Source: Galliscardovia ingluviei (GTDB lineage: Bacteria > Actinomycetota > Actinomycetes > Actinomycetales > Bifidobacteriaceae). Taken from it: a stretch of DNA of 64,000 nt. The DNA lies in assembly GCF_014635685.1 (NCBI RefSeq), contig NZ_BMDH01000003.1, forward strand, positions 115,323 through 179,322, written 5' to 3'. Position 1 is the first letter of the stretch. Each line of letters starts with the position of its first letter. The position numbers and the translations under genes are program-made. A model generated the notes under the pieces. The model did no database searches. It was not told the DNA's origin and saw only the letters and a list, made by a program, of their open reading frames with translations. Shown in pieces: positions 30,551-40,237 of the stretch.

Positions 30551-31957
30551 CTATTTCAAACCAACATCATCTACATGTGTTTTATGCGCTAGATGTGAGC
30601 GTATTGCCAGCATAGCCGTATATGTGCAGTATATGCGTTTTGGTGTCTCGCTATCACTATCGCAGAACTGATCTACAGCAGCAGTGAGCTCAGTATCCAC
30701 ATGCTCTACTGCTACTTGATCGTATTGCAACCGCAATGCCATATCCCAAGCACGCACACCAGAAACCATTGCAACGCCCTGCTTACGCAAAGATGTAAAA
30801 TCAACATCCCACAGCCAGCTCATATCGCGACCATCAGCGTATTCATCATTGATAGCGATCATTGTTGCTGTACGCGATGGGTCAAATGAAGCCAGTGCAA
30901 GCCTAAATCCCATAGGATTTTTCACTAATACCAGTTCAATTGGGGTGCCATGGTAGTCAATAGTTTCTCCTCTACCAAAAGCAGGAGTGACTTGTGCAAT
31001 AGCCCGAATAAGTGTTTCTGGACTGAGCTCTGGTTGCACAGCATGCACTACTGCCAGCGCTGCGGCCGCGTTATAGAGGTTGTATAAGCCTTCTAAGCGC
31101 ATCGGTGTAGCGTATTGCTGATCGCCAAACTGATATGTGGCTTGATGCGTGCCTACTTGTGTAAGCAATACATCAGCAGCAGGGATTTGCGCATCTTCAG
31201 TCTGTGCATCTTCAGTTTGCGCATTCCCTGTTTGCTTATCTATAACATGCGTATGTTCAGTTTGCGCATCTGCAGCATTAACTTCCTGTACTGATTCTTG
31301 CTGCACACTCACTGTCGTTTGCATAGCATCATCAGTAGGGAATTGTTCGCGCAACGCTGGTGCCAGCCCGAAATACCGCACACTGGTACCAGCAGGAACG
31401 TCATGTGCTAACGCCCGAATACGCGGATCCTCGCGGTTGAGCACAACCACACCCTCGGTTGCAGCAGCTACTTTGCCAAGCAGTTGCGCCGTATGATCAA
31501 TCTCTCCGAAGCGATCAAGTTGATCGCGCATCACATTCAGCAGTAATGCAGCCCGAGGATGTACCTGCTTCACAAAATGTACTGCATAGGCTTCATCAAG
31601 TTCAAGTACTGCAATATCAGCATCCAGCCGACCTCGCATATCAACTGCACCGAGTAGTGCCGAAACCACGCCTCGTGTGAAATTTGAACCCGTTGGATTA
31701 GTAAATACTTTCAGTCCACACTGTTCAAATACAGAAGCCACCATGCGCGTGGTGGTGGTTTTGCCGTTAGTTCCAGAGACTAGTACCACGCCATAGGGCA
31801 ATTGGGCAAGAGATCGAGCCAAAAAACTTGGATCATATTGTTCAATAATTTTTCCAGGAAGAGCAGTACCTCCACCTCGCAGCGAAGCAAGTTTGCGTAT
31901 TACCTTACCTATTGCTGGTGTGAATACTGCCTGCCAAGGGCGCTTAGTGCTTTGCAT
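30551..31957 (-). CDS. murT: Lipid II isoglutaminyl synthase, Mur-ligase-like subunit MurT
   Basis: Activates the D-Glu carboxyl of lipid II with ATP for amidation by ammonia from GatD. The Mur-ligase P-loop is SGTNGKTTTT (61-70), the substrate region DADIAVLELDEAY, and the C-terminal MurT domain follows. In known MurT proteins the middle domain carries a zinc ribbon of four cysteines. Here that place (about 201-262) has no cysteine at all but a low-complexity insert with repeated QTEDA units. Starts 5 bases after the dnaB stop. Confidence 0.93.
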   Translation of the reverse strand: MQSTKRPWQAVFTPAIGKVIRKLASLRGGGTALPGKIIEQYDPSFLARSLAQLPYGVVLVSGTNGKTTTTRMVASVFEQCGLKVFTNPTGSNFTRGVVSALLGAVDMRGRLDADIAVLELDEAYAVHFVKQVHPRAALLLNVMRDQLDRFGEIDHTAQLLGKVAAATEGVVVLNREDPRIRALAHDVPAGTSVRYFGLAPALREQFPTDDAMQTTVSVQQESVQEVNAADAQTEHTHVIDKQTGNAQTEDAQTEDAQIPAADVLLTQVGTHQATYQFGDQQYATPMRLEGLYNLYNAAAALAVVHAVQPELSPETLIRAIAQVTPAFGRGETIDYHGTPIELVLVKNPMGFRLALASFDPSRTATMIAINDEYADGRDMSWLWDVDFTSLRKQGVAMVSGVRAWDMALRLQYDQVAVEHVDTELTAAVDQFCDSDSETPKRIYCTYTAMLAIRSHLAHKTHVDDVGLK

Positions 31958-31962
31958 TGACG

Positions 31963-33393
31963 TTACACTCCTTGAGGAATTGGTGGCATGGCCATATTGC
32001 TCATTCCAGCATCATGCGCCATATTATTGAAGCGACTAAATTGACCAGTAAAGGTCAGCGTAAATGTGTCCGTTGGACCGTTACGATGCTTGGCCATAAT
32101 AATATCGGCCTCGCCTTGGCGCTCTTCTGGATTATAGACTTCTGGTCGATGTACCAGAAATACCACGTCAGCATCCTGCTCAATAGAACCAGATTCACGC
32201 AAATCAGAAAGCTGCGGCTTTTTATCATTGCGCATCTCAGAGCTTCTGTTCAACTGCGAAAGCGCAACCACTGGCACTTCAAGCTCTTTCGCTAAGAGTT
32301 TTAGCGCACGTGAGAATTCCGAAACTTCCTGCTGCCTGCTTTCGATAGCTTTTCCTGAGGTCATCAGCTGTAAGTAGTCAATCACCACAAGTTTTAAGTC
32401 ATTGGTTTGCTTCAAACGACGGCATTTAGCGCGAATTTCCATCAAACTCATATTCGGGGAATCATCAATAAACAACGGTGCATCACGTAATTTACCGAGG
32501 AAATTATTCAGCGTATTCCATTTATCGGCAGTAATGCGCTCTACTCTGCGCAAATCACCAAGTGAAATATTTGTTTCTGCAGCAATAATGCGCTGCGCTA
32601 ACTCATTTTTGCTCATTTCCAAGGAGAACACCACAGCCGTTTGATGCTCATGCAGTGCTGCATGGCGGGCAAAATCAATACCAAGCGTGGACTTACCCAT
32701 TGCAGGGCGACCTGCTACCACAATCATCTGCCCGGGCTGCAAACCTTGAGTTACATCATCAATATCTTTGAATCCTGTTTTAATACCCTGCTGAATTTCG
32801 CCACTTTGCATATCTTCAATCAGCTGCAAAGTATCGCCCACAACTGATCCGATAATTTCGTAGTCTTGGCGAACTTTTCCAATGCCCATTTCGTACACTT
32901 CAGCCTGGGCTAAATTCACAATATCTTCTGCCTGAGAGCCTTCCGCAGCATACCCCATCTGCGCAATTTTCGTTCCAGCAGCAATTACATTACGCAAAAT
33001 AGCTCGCTGATGCACAATTTCCGCATAATATGAGGCGTTAGCAGCAGTTGGCACTGCAGCCACCAGCGAATGTAAGTATTCAGATCCACCTATTTTTTCT
33101 AATTCACCATCTTTGAGCAGCCGATTAGCCACAATCACCGCGTCAACTGGCTGAGATGCTGCAAATAAGGTAATAATGGCATCATAAATCGTCTGGTGTT
33201 TGGGCTGGTAAAAGTCTGTAGTAGTAATCATCTGAGAGACTTCACCAATAGCGTCTTTACTCATCAGCATGCCGCCAAGTACTGCCATTTCTGCATCGTC
33301 ATCATGTGGCGGAATACGGTCAAAAATCACGTCTTTCCCACGTGCGCTATCTGATGCTGCTACCGCAAGTGCTGTTCCATGTTGCTCTGCCAT
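31963..33393 (-). CDS. dnaB: Replicative DNA helicase
   Basis: Hexameric fork helicase, 476 residues from the ATG at 33393, supported by AGAGGGAGC upstream; the longer frame adds 28 residues unlike DnaB. The N-terminal primase-binding domain starts DRIPPHDDDAEMAVLGGML. The RecA-like domain has Walker A GRPAMGKST and the Walker B stretch LKLVVIDYLQLMTS. No intein is visible. Leads a dnaB-murT-gatD string. Confidence 0.96.
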   Translation of the reverse strand: MAEQHGTALAVAASDSARGKDVIFDRIPPHDDDAEMAVLGGMLMSKDAIGEVSQMITTTDFYQPKHQTIYDAIITLFAASQPVDAVIVANRLLKDGELEKIGGSEYLHSLVAAVPTAANASYYAEIVHQRAILRNVIAAGTKIAQMGYAAEGSQAEDIVNLAQAEVYEMGIGKVRQDYEIIGSVVGDTLQLIEDMQSGEIQQGIKTGFKDIDDVTQGLQPGQMIVVAGRPAMGKSTLGIDFARHAALHEHQTAVVFSLEMSKNELAQRIIAAETNISLGDLRRVERITADKWNTLNNFLGKLRDAPLFIDDSPNMSLMEIRAKCRRLKQTNDLKLVVIDYLQLMTSGKAIESRQQEVSEFSRALKLLAKELEVPVVALSQLNRSSEMRNDKKPQLSDLRESGSIEQDADVVFLVHRPEVYNPEERQGEADIIMAKHRNGPTDTFTLTFTGQFSRFNNMAHDAGMSNMAMPPIPQGV

Positions 33394-33609
33394 ACTGCTC
33401 CCTCTAGTTACCATTTCGAGTATAGCCGTCATGATGGCAAGACAACAGAGCATAATATCGCCTTGCAAAGAATTCACACACTACTTGCCAAGCTCACAGC
33501 AAACACATATTCTCCACCGCACCTCCTAACCCCACCAACCTCTTTTGCAACGCCGATGTGGCATTCATAACAATTAGCCTACAAATATGAGAAACTCTTC
33601 ACCAACCCA

Positions 33610-34998
33610 ATGCGCTTTACTATAATCCCCTATGTGCAAAAACAGAACGAAGTGAAAACCACACAGCCAGTTGCCTCACCTAAGCAGCTCCTGCTGCTCG
33701 CAATACCTACTTTAGGGCAGCTTATTGCAGAACCGACATTTGTACTGATCGATACCGCTATTGTGGGTCATGTTGGCGATGCAGCATTGGCTGGTCTTTC
33801 TCTTGGATCTACGATTATTCTTACAGCAGTGGGGTTATGCATTTTTCTCGCATACTCTACAACATCGCAGGTTGCGCATTTTTTCGGAGCTGGCAAGCGT
33901 AAAGATGGTTTGCAAGCTGGTATTGATGGTCTGTGGTTAGCTTTACTGATCGGCACGGCATTAGCGCTGTGTTTATTTGTTGTTGCGCGGCCACTGTGTA
34001 TACTGCTTGGCGGTCAGGGTGAAGTACTCGAGCAAGCTGTGCTGTATACCAGAGCTATTGTGCTCGGCGCTCCTGGAATGTTATTAGTGTATGCTGCTAC
34101 TGGCATTTTCCGCGGACTGCAACGCATTCGCATTACTCTTATTGCCGCAGTCGGCGGTGCGGTGATTAACACTATACTTGACGTGCTTTTTGTTATTGTG
34201 TTTGGCTGGGGAATTGCCGGATCTGGTATTGCCACACTTATTGCTCAATGGTCTATGGGGTTGTGGTTAGCTATTCCAGCCTGCCTTTGGGCCCGTCATG
34301 ACGGCGTGAGTTTGCGTCCTCGTATTGAGGGTATTAAAGCTGCCAGCAGTGATGGCTGGCCACTATTTATCCGCACTCTTGCTTTGCGTGTGGCGATGGT
34401 AGCGACGGTTATGGTTGCAGCTCGCCTTGGCACGCAAGTACTTGCCGCATATCAGGCTGTGAATGCTGCATGGAATTTCGCGTTAAATATTTTAGATTCT
34501 GTTGCTATTGCCGGGCAGACGCTGGTTGGAGCTGCTCTTGGAGCGAAAGCATTTGACCAAGCTCGCAAACTCACTCGTACCACAGCAATTACTGGTACGC
34601 TGCTTGGTGTAGTTGTTGGCGCAATATTCGCCTTCCTCGGGGCTTGCTTTGCTTTTGCATTTACACCTAATGCTGAAATCCAGATTCTTATTACTGCTGG
34701 AATGGCTACAGTTGGTATATTTTTCCCTATGCTCGGCTGGATGTGGGCGCTAGATGGCATTTTGATTGGTGCTGGGGATTTCCGCTATCTTGCTTTGACA
34801 TGTTCAGGAGTAAGCGCTGTGTATCTTGTTGTGCTTGTCGCATGTATTGCATTTTTATTCCCCCATATTCAGCATCCAACAGTACTTACTATTGCACTTT
34901 GGGGAGTATTTAATATTGTGCAAATGGGAGGGCGTACTATTACGAATGCACTGCGTGCTAGAACTGATTCTTGGATGCATAGAGAGACAGATGCATAG
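33610..34998 (+). CDS. MATE-family efflux transporter (DinF-like)
   Basis: 462 residues, about 12 membrane helices in two repeats, with PTLGQLIAEPTFVLIDTAIVGHVGDAALAGLSLG in pieces at the start, typical of the DinF branch. Uses a Na+ or H+ gradient to export drugs or metabolites; substrate unknown. It stands divergent from dnaB. Its last codons belong to a 16-base tandem repeat that runs over the stop. Confidence 0.92.
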   Translation: MRFTIIPYVQKQNEVKTTQPVASPKQLLLLAIPTLGQLIAEPTFVLIDTAIVGHVGDAALAGLSLGSTIILTAVGLCIFLAYSTTSQVAHFFGAGKRKDGLQAGIDGLWLALLIGTALALCLFVVARPLCILLGGQGEVLEQAVLYTRAIVLGAPGMLLVYAATGIFRGLQRIRITLIAAVGGAVINTILDVLFVIVFGWGIAGSGIATLIAQWSMGLWLAIPACLWARHDGVSLRPRIEGIKAASSDGWPLFIRTLALRVAMVATVMVAARLGTQVLAAYQAVNAAWNFALNILDSVAIAGQTLVGAALGAKAFDQARKLTRTTAITGTLLGVVVGAIFAFLGACFAFAFTPNAEIQILITAGMATVGIFFPMLGWMWALDGILIGAGDFRYLALTCSGVSAVYLVVLVACIAFLFPHIQHPTVLTIALWGVFNIVQMGGRTITNALRARTDSWMHRETDA

Positions 34999-35021
34999 CG
35001 AGATAGCTGCATAACGAATGT
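34974..35021. repeat. Three tandem 16-base repeats over the MATE gene stop
   Basis: GATGCATAGAGAGACA (34974), GATGCATAGCGAGATA (34990, containing the TAG stop) and GCTGCATAACGAATGT (35006). The end of the gene has been copied into the spacer and drifted. Confidence 0.8.
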
Positions 35022-35051
35022 TCATAATGAAATAGTTATATAACAACATAA

Positions 35052-35090
35052 TGGCGCTAATCTCTCCCATGCTCATAGAGACTAGCGCCA
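35052..35090. terminator. Bidirectional terminator between MATE gene and glnB
   Basis: Stem TGGCGCTA-A-TCTCT with AGAGA-C-TAGCGCCA (13 pairs and one mismatch) and an 11-base loop; AGTTTTC follows on the plus strand. Confidence 0.75.
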
Positions 35091-35165
35091 AGTTTTCACT
35101 GTTGATTACTGCATCCCTATACTCAATGCAAGCCCTATACTCGATATGAGCTTATCTGAGTATTG

Positions 35166-35504
35166 TTAGAGAGCAGCTACTCCGGTTTCTCCAGTACGCA
35201 CACGAATAACCGATTCGATAGGTACAACCCAAATTTTGCCGTCGCCCATTTTTCCTGTAAATGCAGCTTGCGTAATAATTTGGGCAATATGCTCTACTTG
35301 GTCATCCTCGGTTAATATTTCAATGCGCACTTTTGGTGTTAAATCCACTAAATATTGCACACCTCGATACACCTCGGTATGACCATGCTGCTGTCCATAT
35401 CCATTAGCTTCACTCACCGTCATACCGTGAATACCAGCTGAGGTCAGTGCATCTTTTACTTCATCAAATTTATGAGGCTGTACGATTGCGGTTACAAGTT
35501 TCAT
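35166..35504 (-). CDS. glnB: Nitrogen regulatory protein PII
   Basis: 112-residue trimeric signal protein that senses 2-oxoglutarate and ATP/ADP and blocks the ammonium channel. The T-loop reads GHTEVYRGVQY; Tyr51, the residue uridylylated or adenylylated in other bacteria, is present. C-terminal signature GDGKIWVVPIESVIRVRTGE. It starts 1 base after the amt stop, with AAGGAGGTGAAG inside the amt end, so both are translated together. No glnD-type gene follows here. Confidence 0.96.
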   Translation of the reverse strand: MKLVTAIVQPHKFDEVKDALTSAGIHGMTVSEANGYGQQHGHTEVYRGVQYLVDLTPKVRIEILTEDDQVEHIAQIITQAAFTGKMGDGKIWVVPIESVIRVRTGETGVAAL

Positions 35505-35505
35505 C

Positions 35506-36792
35506 TCACTTCACCTCCTTGAATACTGCGTTCACAGTGCTCGTGAAATCGTAAGCACGTTCACCATGTTCTGCAATATCGATACCCTCAATTTCCTGAT
35601 GTTCGCTGACTCGCCAACCCATGGTCTTTTGTAGAGCAAAAACAATAATTGCAGTCAGTACTCCGGAATAAGCAATTACTACTAGGGCAATCACAATTTG
35701 CACAGCAAGCTGATGCCAGCTACCACCTGCTAGCAAACCAGTACCTTCACCAAAAAGACCAATGAGAACAGTGCCGGTTACACCACCAACACCATGCACA
35801 CCCACAACATCAAGTGAGTCATCATAGCCAAACTTGTATTTCAGACTGCATGCGAAATATGTTACGATGCCTGCAATTAAGCCAATTACCATGGACCATA
35901 GTGGAGAAACAACATCAGCTGCAGGAGTAATAGCAACCAGACCTGCGACCATGCCAGAAGCAGCGCCCATTGCGGTGTAGTGACCGGTAGTAATGCGTTC
36001 GGTAAAGAGCCAGCCAAGAGTTGCCGCAGCCGTGGCAGCGGTAGTGCTTACCCAAGCGTAGCCTGCAGTACCGTTGGCAGCAAAAGCAGAACCAGCATTA
36101 AAACCAAACCAGCCAAACCACAGCAAGAATGCGCCAAGCATAACAAATGGCACGTGATGTGGCCTAAATGGTTCTTTACCAAAGCCCTTGCGCTTGCCGA
36201 TAATCAAGACTGCTACTAATGCCGCAGTTGCCGCGTTAATATGGACTACTGTTCCACCTGCAAAATCGTGCGCACTCGCTCCTAAGAGTTTTGAAATAGC
36301 GCCATCGGCAGATAGCAAACCGCCATTCCACACCATGTGTGCCATCGGCGCATACACCAGCGTAATCCATAGTGCTACAAATATCATCCATGTGCTGAAT
36401 CGAATACGTTCTGCGAGCGCACCGGTAATCAAAGCAACGGTAATCATGGCAAATGTTGCTTGAAATGCCACATCAATACTGTGCGGATATGGTGCATCAG
36501 CCCCGTCAACAGAGGTAAATACTCCGTCTACAGGTTTCATCACATCATGGAGCAAAAATCCTTTAATAGGATCTCCAAAAATACCGGCGATAGAATCACC
36601 GCCGTATGCGATGGACCAACCCCAGAATGTCCATACTACTGAAGTAACAGCAAGAGCGGCAACAGAAAGCATCAGCATATTCAAAATAGCTTTTGCTCGA
36701 ACCATGCCACCATAGAAGAACGCAACTCCAGGCGTCATCAAAAATACTAAAGCCGCTGCAGTAAGCATCCATGCGGCGTTTCCCGAATCCAT
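35506..36792 (-). CDS. amt: Ammonium transporter
   Basis: 428 residues, 11 membrane helices. Family features: FFYGGMVRAK near the N-terminus, HDFAGGTVVHINAATAALV with the first pore His, and DVVGVHGVGGVTGT with the second His pair. Takes up ammonium and is gated by the PII protein encoded next. GGGAGGTAGTC precedes the start. The pairing amt-glnB is a standard nitrogen-limitation module. Confidence 0.96.
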   Translation of the reverse strand: MDSGNAAWMLTAAALVFLMTPGVAFFYGGMVRAKAILNMLMLSVAALAVTSVVWTFWGWSIAYGGDSIAGIFGDPIKGFLLHDVMKPVDGVFTSVDGADAPYPHSIDVAFQATFAMITVALITGALAERIRFSTWMIFVALWITLVYAPMAHMVWNGGLLSADGAISKLLGASAHDFAGGTVVHINAATAALVAVLIIGKRKGFGKEPFRPHHVPFVMLGAFLLWFGWFGFNAGSAFAANGTAGYAWVSTTAATAAATLGWLFTERITTGHYTAMGAASGMVAGLVAITPAADVVSPLWSMVIGLIAGIVTYFACSLKYKFGYDDSLDVVGVHGVGGVTGTVLIGLFGEGTGLLAGGSWHQLAVQIVIALVVIAYSGVLTAIIVFALQKTMGWRVSEHQEIEGIDIAEHGERAYDFTSTVNAVFKEVK

Positions 36793-37071
36793 GACTACCT
36801 CCCTTTCACACCCATGCGGGTTTACGCATATAGGGTTCAGGTGTTTCTAGAGCACTGTGTCAACTCCAATCGCAAGCTAGTTGGCAAGTACAAGAAGAAA
36901 CTATGGTTAGTAAAAAGGATTCGAGTTACATGAGTGAATATCAGTAGTTACAGCAATATTTCAACAGCAGTTGAGTGTAACAACTTCGTTATCTTCTTAT
37001 TCCAAAGATAAACAACTCTGCGCCATCAACTGCCAAGTATGTAGTTTTTGGATCGTTTCCGCATATACAAA
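36793..37071. other. amt upstream region
   Basis: About 280 bases between the ftsY terminator and amt, holding the amt promoter and leader. No gene is seen. A short dyad (GTTATCTT and AAGATAAAC) lies near 36990-37010. I could not identify a promoter or nitrogen-regulator box with confidence. Confidence 0.35.
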
Positions 37072-37119
37072 AACCGCTATAATACGCTATTGTTGCAGTC
37101 AGTAGCGTACCTAGCGGTT
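37072..37119 (-). terminator. Rho-independent terminator of ftsY
   Basis: Two-part stem AACCGCTA...TACGCTA with TAGCGTA...TAGCGGTT; on the minus strand the second arm runs into TTTTTG. It separates ftsY from amt transcription. Confidence 0.88.
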
Positions 37120-37156
37120 AATTATTACAGATTCGTTTCAGCAGGTGTGCATTGCG

Positions 37157-38374
37157 TTACGCAAGCATGCCTTCTACGAAGGATTGCGGATCAAATGGTG
37201 CTAAGTCGTCAGGCCCTTCACCCAAACCGACTAATTTCACTGGCACGCCAAGCTCACGCTGCACATTAACAACAATGCCGCCCTTGGCAGAACCATCAAG
37301 TTTGGTCAGCACTACACCAGTAATGCCGATAGCCTCAGCAAATACTTTTGCTTGCATCATGCCGTTTTGACCAGTTGTGGCATCGAGCACAAGCAATACT
37401 TCTTCAACAGGCGTGGTTTTTTCGACAACGCGGCGAATTTTTCCAAGCTCATCCATAAGATTTGCTTTATTTTGCAAGCGTCCTGCTGTATCAATAATCA
37501 GCACATCGGCATGAGACTCTTGCGCAGTACGTGCCGCATCAAAAGCTACAGAAGCAGGGTCTGCACCGTCTTTTTCTGAGCGCACTACTGGCACACCGCT
37601 ACGCTCACCCCAAGTGACAAGCTGATCAGCTGCGGCAGCACGGAACGTATCAGCGGCACCTAAAACAACTTGCTTATGCTGGGCTACGAATAAGCGTGCA
37701 AGTTTGCCAGCAGTTGTTGTTTTACCAGTACCATTGACGCCAACCATAATAATGACGCTTGGCTGCCCAGCATCCTCACGTAGCGCCACCAGAGAACGGT
37801 CAGTGTCACGACCCACAATATCGAGTAGTCGCTCTTTGAGCATATCGCGCACAGCCTGAGGATCGCGTTCACCATGAATACGCGCGTCACGACGTAATTC
37901 TTCGACAAGCTGCTCACTCGCCTCAGCCCCCACATCGGCAAGTAGCAATGTGTCTTCTACATCTTCCCAATCTTCTTCGGAGAGATTGTCTTGGGTAAGA
38001 ATATTGAAAAGCGCTTTGCCGAGCGGGTTAGCACTTGACCCTAATTTGGCTTTAAGTCTAGTCAGGCGACTGGCAATAGATTCTGGTTCTTGTGGTTGTG
38101 AACCATGCTCAGTAGCAGCGGCATTTGGTTGAGTAGATTGCGTTTGAGGCTGTTTCTGCGGTTGCTGAGCCTGCTGAGTTTGTTGTTGCTGCTGGGATGT
38201 ATCAGCAGATAACGCCTGTGATTGCTCTACTGATTCTGATTGAGCTGCACTCTGCGGTTGATTCGTACTCTGTGCTTGCTTGCGCTTGGCATTCATGTGC
38301 AAAGCTAAAGCAATAAGTGCCACACCTACCGCGATGCAGAGTATGGCAATAATAACAATTTCCATCGTATCCAT
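37157..38374 (-). CDS. ftsY: Signal recognition particle receptor
   Basis: Membrane-associated GTPase that receives SRP-ribosome complexes. Unlike Escherichia coli FtsY it starts with a true membrane helix (about residues 5-28), then a Gln/Ser-rich acidic linker, then the NG domain: G1 GVNGTGKTTTAGKLA, DTFRAAAADQL, DTAGRLQNKANLMDEL and TKLDGSAKGG. The 405-residue length fits the actinobacterial form. Confidence 0.96.
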   Translation of the reverse strand: MDTMEIVIIAILCIAVGVALIALALHMNAKRKQAQSTNQPQSAAQSESVEQSQALSADTSQQQQQTQQAQQPQKQPQTQSTQPNAAATEHGSQPQEPESIASRLTRLKAKLGSSANPLGKALFNILTQDNLSEEDWEDVEDTLLLADVGAEASEQLVEELRRDARIHGERDPQAVRDMLKERLLDIVGRDTDRSLVALREDAGQPSVIIMVGVNGTGKTTTAGKLARLFVAQHKQVVLGAADTFRAAAADQLVTWGERSGVPVVRSEKDGADPASVAFDAARTAQESHADVLIIDTAGRLQNKANLMDELGKIRRVVEKTTPVEEVLLVLDATTGQNGMMQAKVFAEAIGITGVVLTKLDGSAKGGIVVNVQRELGVPVKLVGLGEGPDDLAPFDPQSFVEGMLA

Positions 38375-38474
38375 GTATTCTAGGATACCTATTACTGTGC
38401 ACTGTGCTTATGCGAGCGTGCAGATTAGCGGATTACAATGAAGTTCGAAATGCTGTAGTGCAGGCTGCTTGAGG

Positions 38475-38846
38475 TTAGTCCTTGGTTCCAGACTGCTCTT
38501 TGGCGGCATGCTGCGCACTTGATGAGGATGTTGTTGAGGTTGCAGCTGCGGATGGGTGACGTAGCGCTCGAACTTCAACAACTGAGGAAGATTCGTTCAC
38601 ATACACGGGGTTTTCGCTGGTAGCATTTAGCTCTTCACCAGCAGTATCTCCACGCATTGCAGCAGTAGATGGCGTGTAGGCAATTTGTGTACTCACTACA
38701 CGGGGGCGTTTAGGGGCGCTATTTCCGTTGCCATACATACTGTCTGATTGATGCGACTCCTTACGCGCATGCATCAAAATAGCAGCCACTGCGGCAACAA
38801 TAATAGCAACCCACACAACAATCAGCACAATGCCCATAACACCCAT
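38475..38846 (-). CDS. Small membrane-anchored protein, unknown
   Basis: 123 residues: one membrane helix (about 4-24) and a polar Ser/Ala-rich tail without recognisable motifs. A second in-frame ATG 3 codons on is also possible. It lies between the threonine dehydratase gene and ftsY on the same strand. No function can be assigned. Confidence 0.6.
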   Translation of the reverse strand: MGVMGIVLIVVWVAIIVAAVAAILMHARKESHQSDSMYGNGNSAPKRPRVVSTQIAYTPSTAAMRGDTAGEELNATSENPVYVNESSSVVEVRALRHPSAAATSTTSSSSAQHAAKEQSGTKD

Positions 38847-38869
38847 ACCTGATATTGTCGCAAAACCTC

Positions 38870-38921
38870 ACTGCTAGTGCATGCTCATCTGAATAATACA
38901 TACGATATATGCACTAGCAGT
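38870..38921 (-). terminator. Inverted repeat after the threonine dehydratase gene
   Basis: Perfect 13-base arms (ACTGCTAGTGCAT and its complement, 38870-38882 and 38909-38921) with a 26-base loop. On the minus strand GAGGTTTTG follows, so it may terminate the dehydratase transcript; it could also be an operator of the downstream gene. Confidence 0.55.
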
Positions 38922-38967
38922 ACCATCACTATCCTAGTCAGAGGTATAGCAATTTGCTCTCAACCGA

Positions 38968-40233
38968 CTAGTATACGCGCCGCGGCTGGAATCCTTCGTC
39001 TCGCAAAGCCTGCAAAATCTGGTCAATATGTGCAGGACCATTCGTCTCCACAGTCACGCTTAGTGATACTGCATTTGTGTAATGCCCTGATGCCTTGAAC
39101 TGATCGTGATCCAATGCGATAACATTAGCGCGCTGGTTGGCACATAATGTTGCTACTTTCACCAGCTGACCTGGAGTATCTGGAAGTTCAACTTCAAACT
39201 GCATAATGCGTCCACGCGCAATCATACCTTTTTGAATCACAGCGCCCATAGTTACCGTGTCAATATTGCCGCCAGAAACAATAGGCACTACTACGTGATT
39301 ACCTCCAGCAGATGCGAATGCTCGCGAGCGCAAATTCAAATGTTCCAGTGCTGCTAAAGACACTGCTCCTGCCGCTTCGATAACGAGCTTATGCTTTTCG
39401 AGCATCAGGAGAATCATCTCATTGATATCGCGTTCAGAAACCATAACCAAGTCGTCAAGGAATTCGTTAAGCAATGCAAAAGTAAGATCTCCCGGGTGCT
39501 TAACAGCTACGCCTTCCGCAGAGGTAACTACCTGATCTGCCGGACTGACACGACCTGACCGAAGCGAATCACGCCATGCTGGAGAACCCTCTGGAATAGC
39601 GCCAATCACTCGTACCTCTGGCTTAAATGTTTTAATAGCAAGCGCCACACCTGCACCTAGTCCGCCGCCGCCTAAAGGCACAATCACATCAGTGACATCT
39701 GGCACGTCTTCTAATATTTCAAGACCGATAGTACCTTGACCACATACCACTTCGTAGTCGTCAAATGGCGGAATCATGATCATTCCTTGACTTTGCGCAA
39801 GGTATTGCGCATGGGCTGCGGATTCGTCGAATACTTCACCATGCAGCACCACATTCGCGCCATAGGCTTTTGTAGCGTCTACTTTCAGCGGTGGAGTAAT
39901 TTGTGGCATAACCACAGTAGCCTGTATATGACGCTCGCGAGCAGCATAGGCTACGCCTTGTGCGTGATTGCCTGCAGATGCGGTAACAATTCCTTTTGCA
40001 ATTTGATCATCAGAAAGAGAAGCAATTTTATTGTATGCGCCACGAATTTTGAATGAGCCGGTTACCTGCAAATTTTCTGGTTTGAGTTTAATTATGTGTC
40101 CAGTAAGTTCGCTTAATACTGGAGAGTCAATGATTTCCGTGTGGCGGACGGTACCATGCAAGCGCTCGGCAGCGAGCTTGAGCTCTGCTGCGTGATCTCT
40201 ACGTAAATTTTGTAATACTTCCTGTTGATCCAT
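38968..40233 (-). CDS. ilvA: Threonine ammonia-lyase (threonine dehydratase)
   Basis: PLP enzyme that turns threonine into 2-oxobutyrate for isoleucine synthesis. The PLP lysine lies in VTGSFKIRGAYNK (about residue 62), the PLP phosphate loop in PLGGGGLGAG. The C-terminus (from about 340, MQFEVELPDTPGQLVKVA) is one ACT domain, as in the short IlvA/TdcB hybrid form common in actinobacteria; a biosynthetic enzyme with one ACT domain is the best reading. Starts 4 bases after the tRNA deaminase stop. Confidence 0.93.
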   Translation of the reverse strand: MDQQEVLQNLRRDHAAELKLAAERLHGTVRHTEIIDSPVLSELTGHIIKLKPENLQVTGSFKIRGAYNKIASLSDDQIAKGIVTASAGNHAQGVAYAARERHIQATVVMPQITPPLKVDATKAYGANVVLHGEVFDESAAHAQYLAQSQGMIMIPPFDDYEVVCGQGTIGLEILEDVPDVTDVIVPLGGGGLGAGVALAIKTFKPEVRVIGAIPEGSPAWRDSLRSGRVSPADQVVTSAEGVAVKHPGDLTFALLNEFLDDLVMVSERDINEMILLMLEKHKLVIEAAGAVSLAALEHLNLRSRAFASAGGNHVVVPIVSGGNIDTVTMGAVIQKGMIARGRIMQFEVELPDTPGQLVKVATLCANQRANVIALDHDQFKASGHYTNAVSLSVTVETNGPAHIDQILQALRDEGFQPRRVY

Positions 40234-40237
40234 GCCC

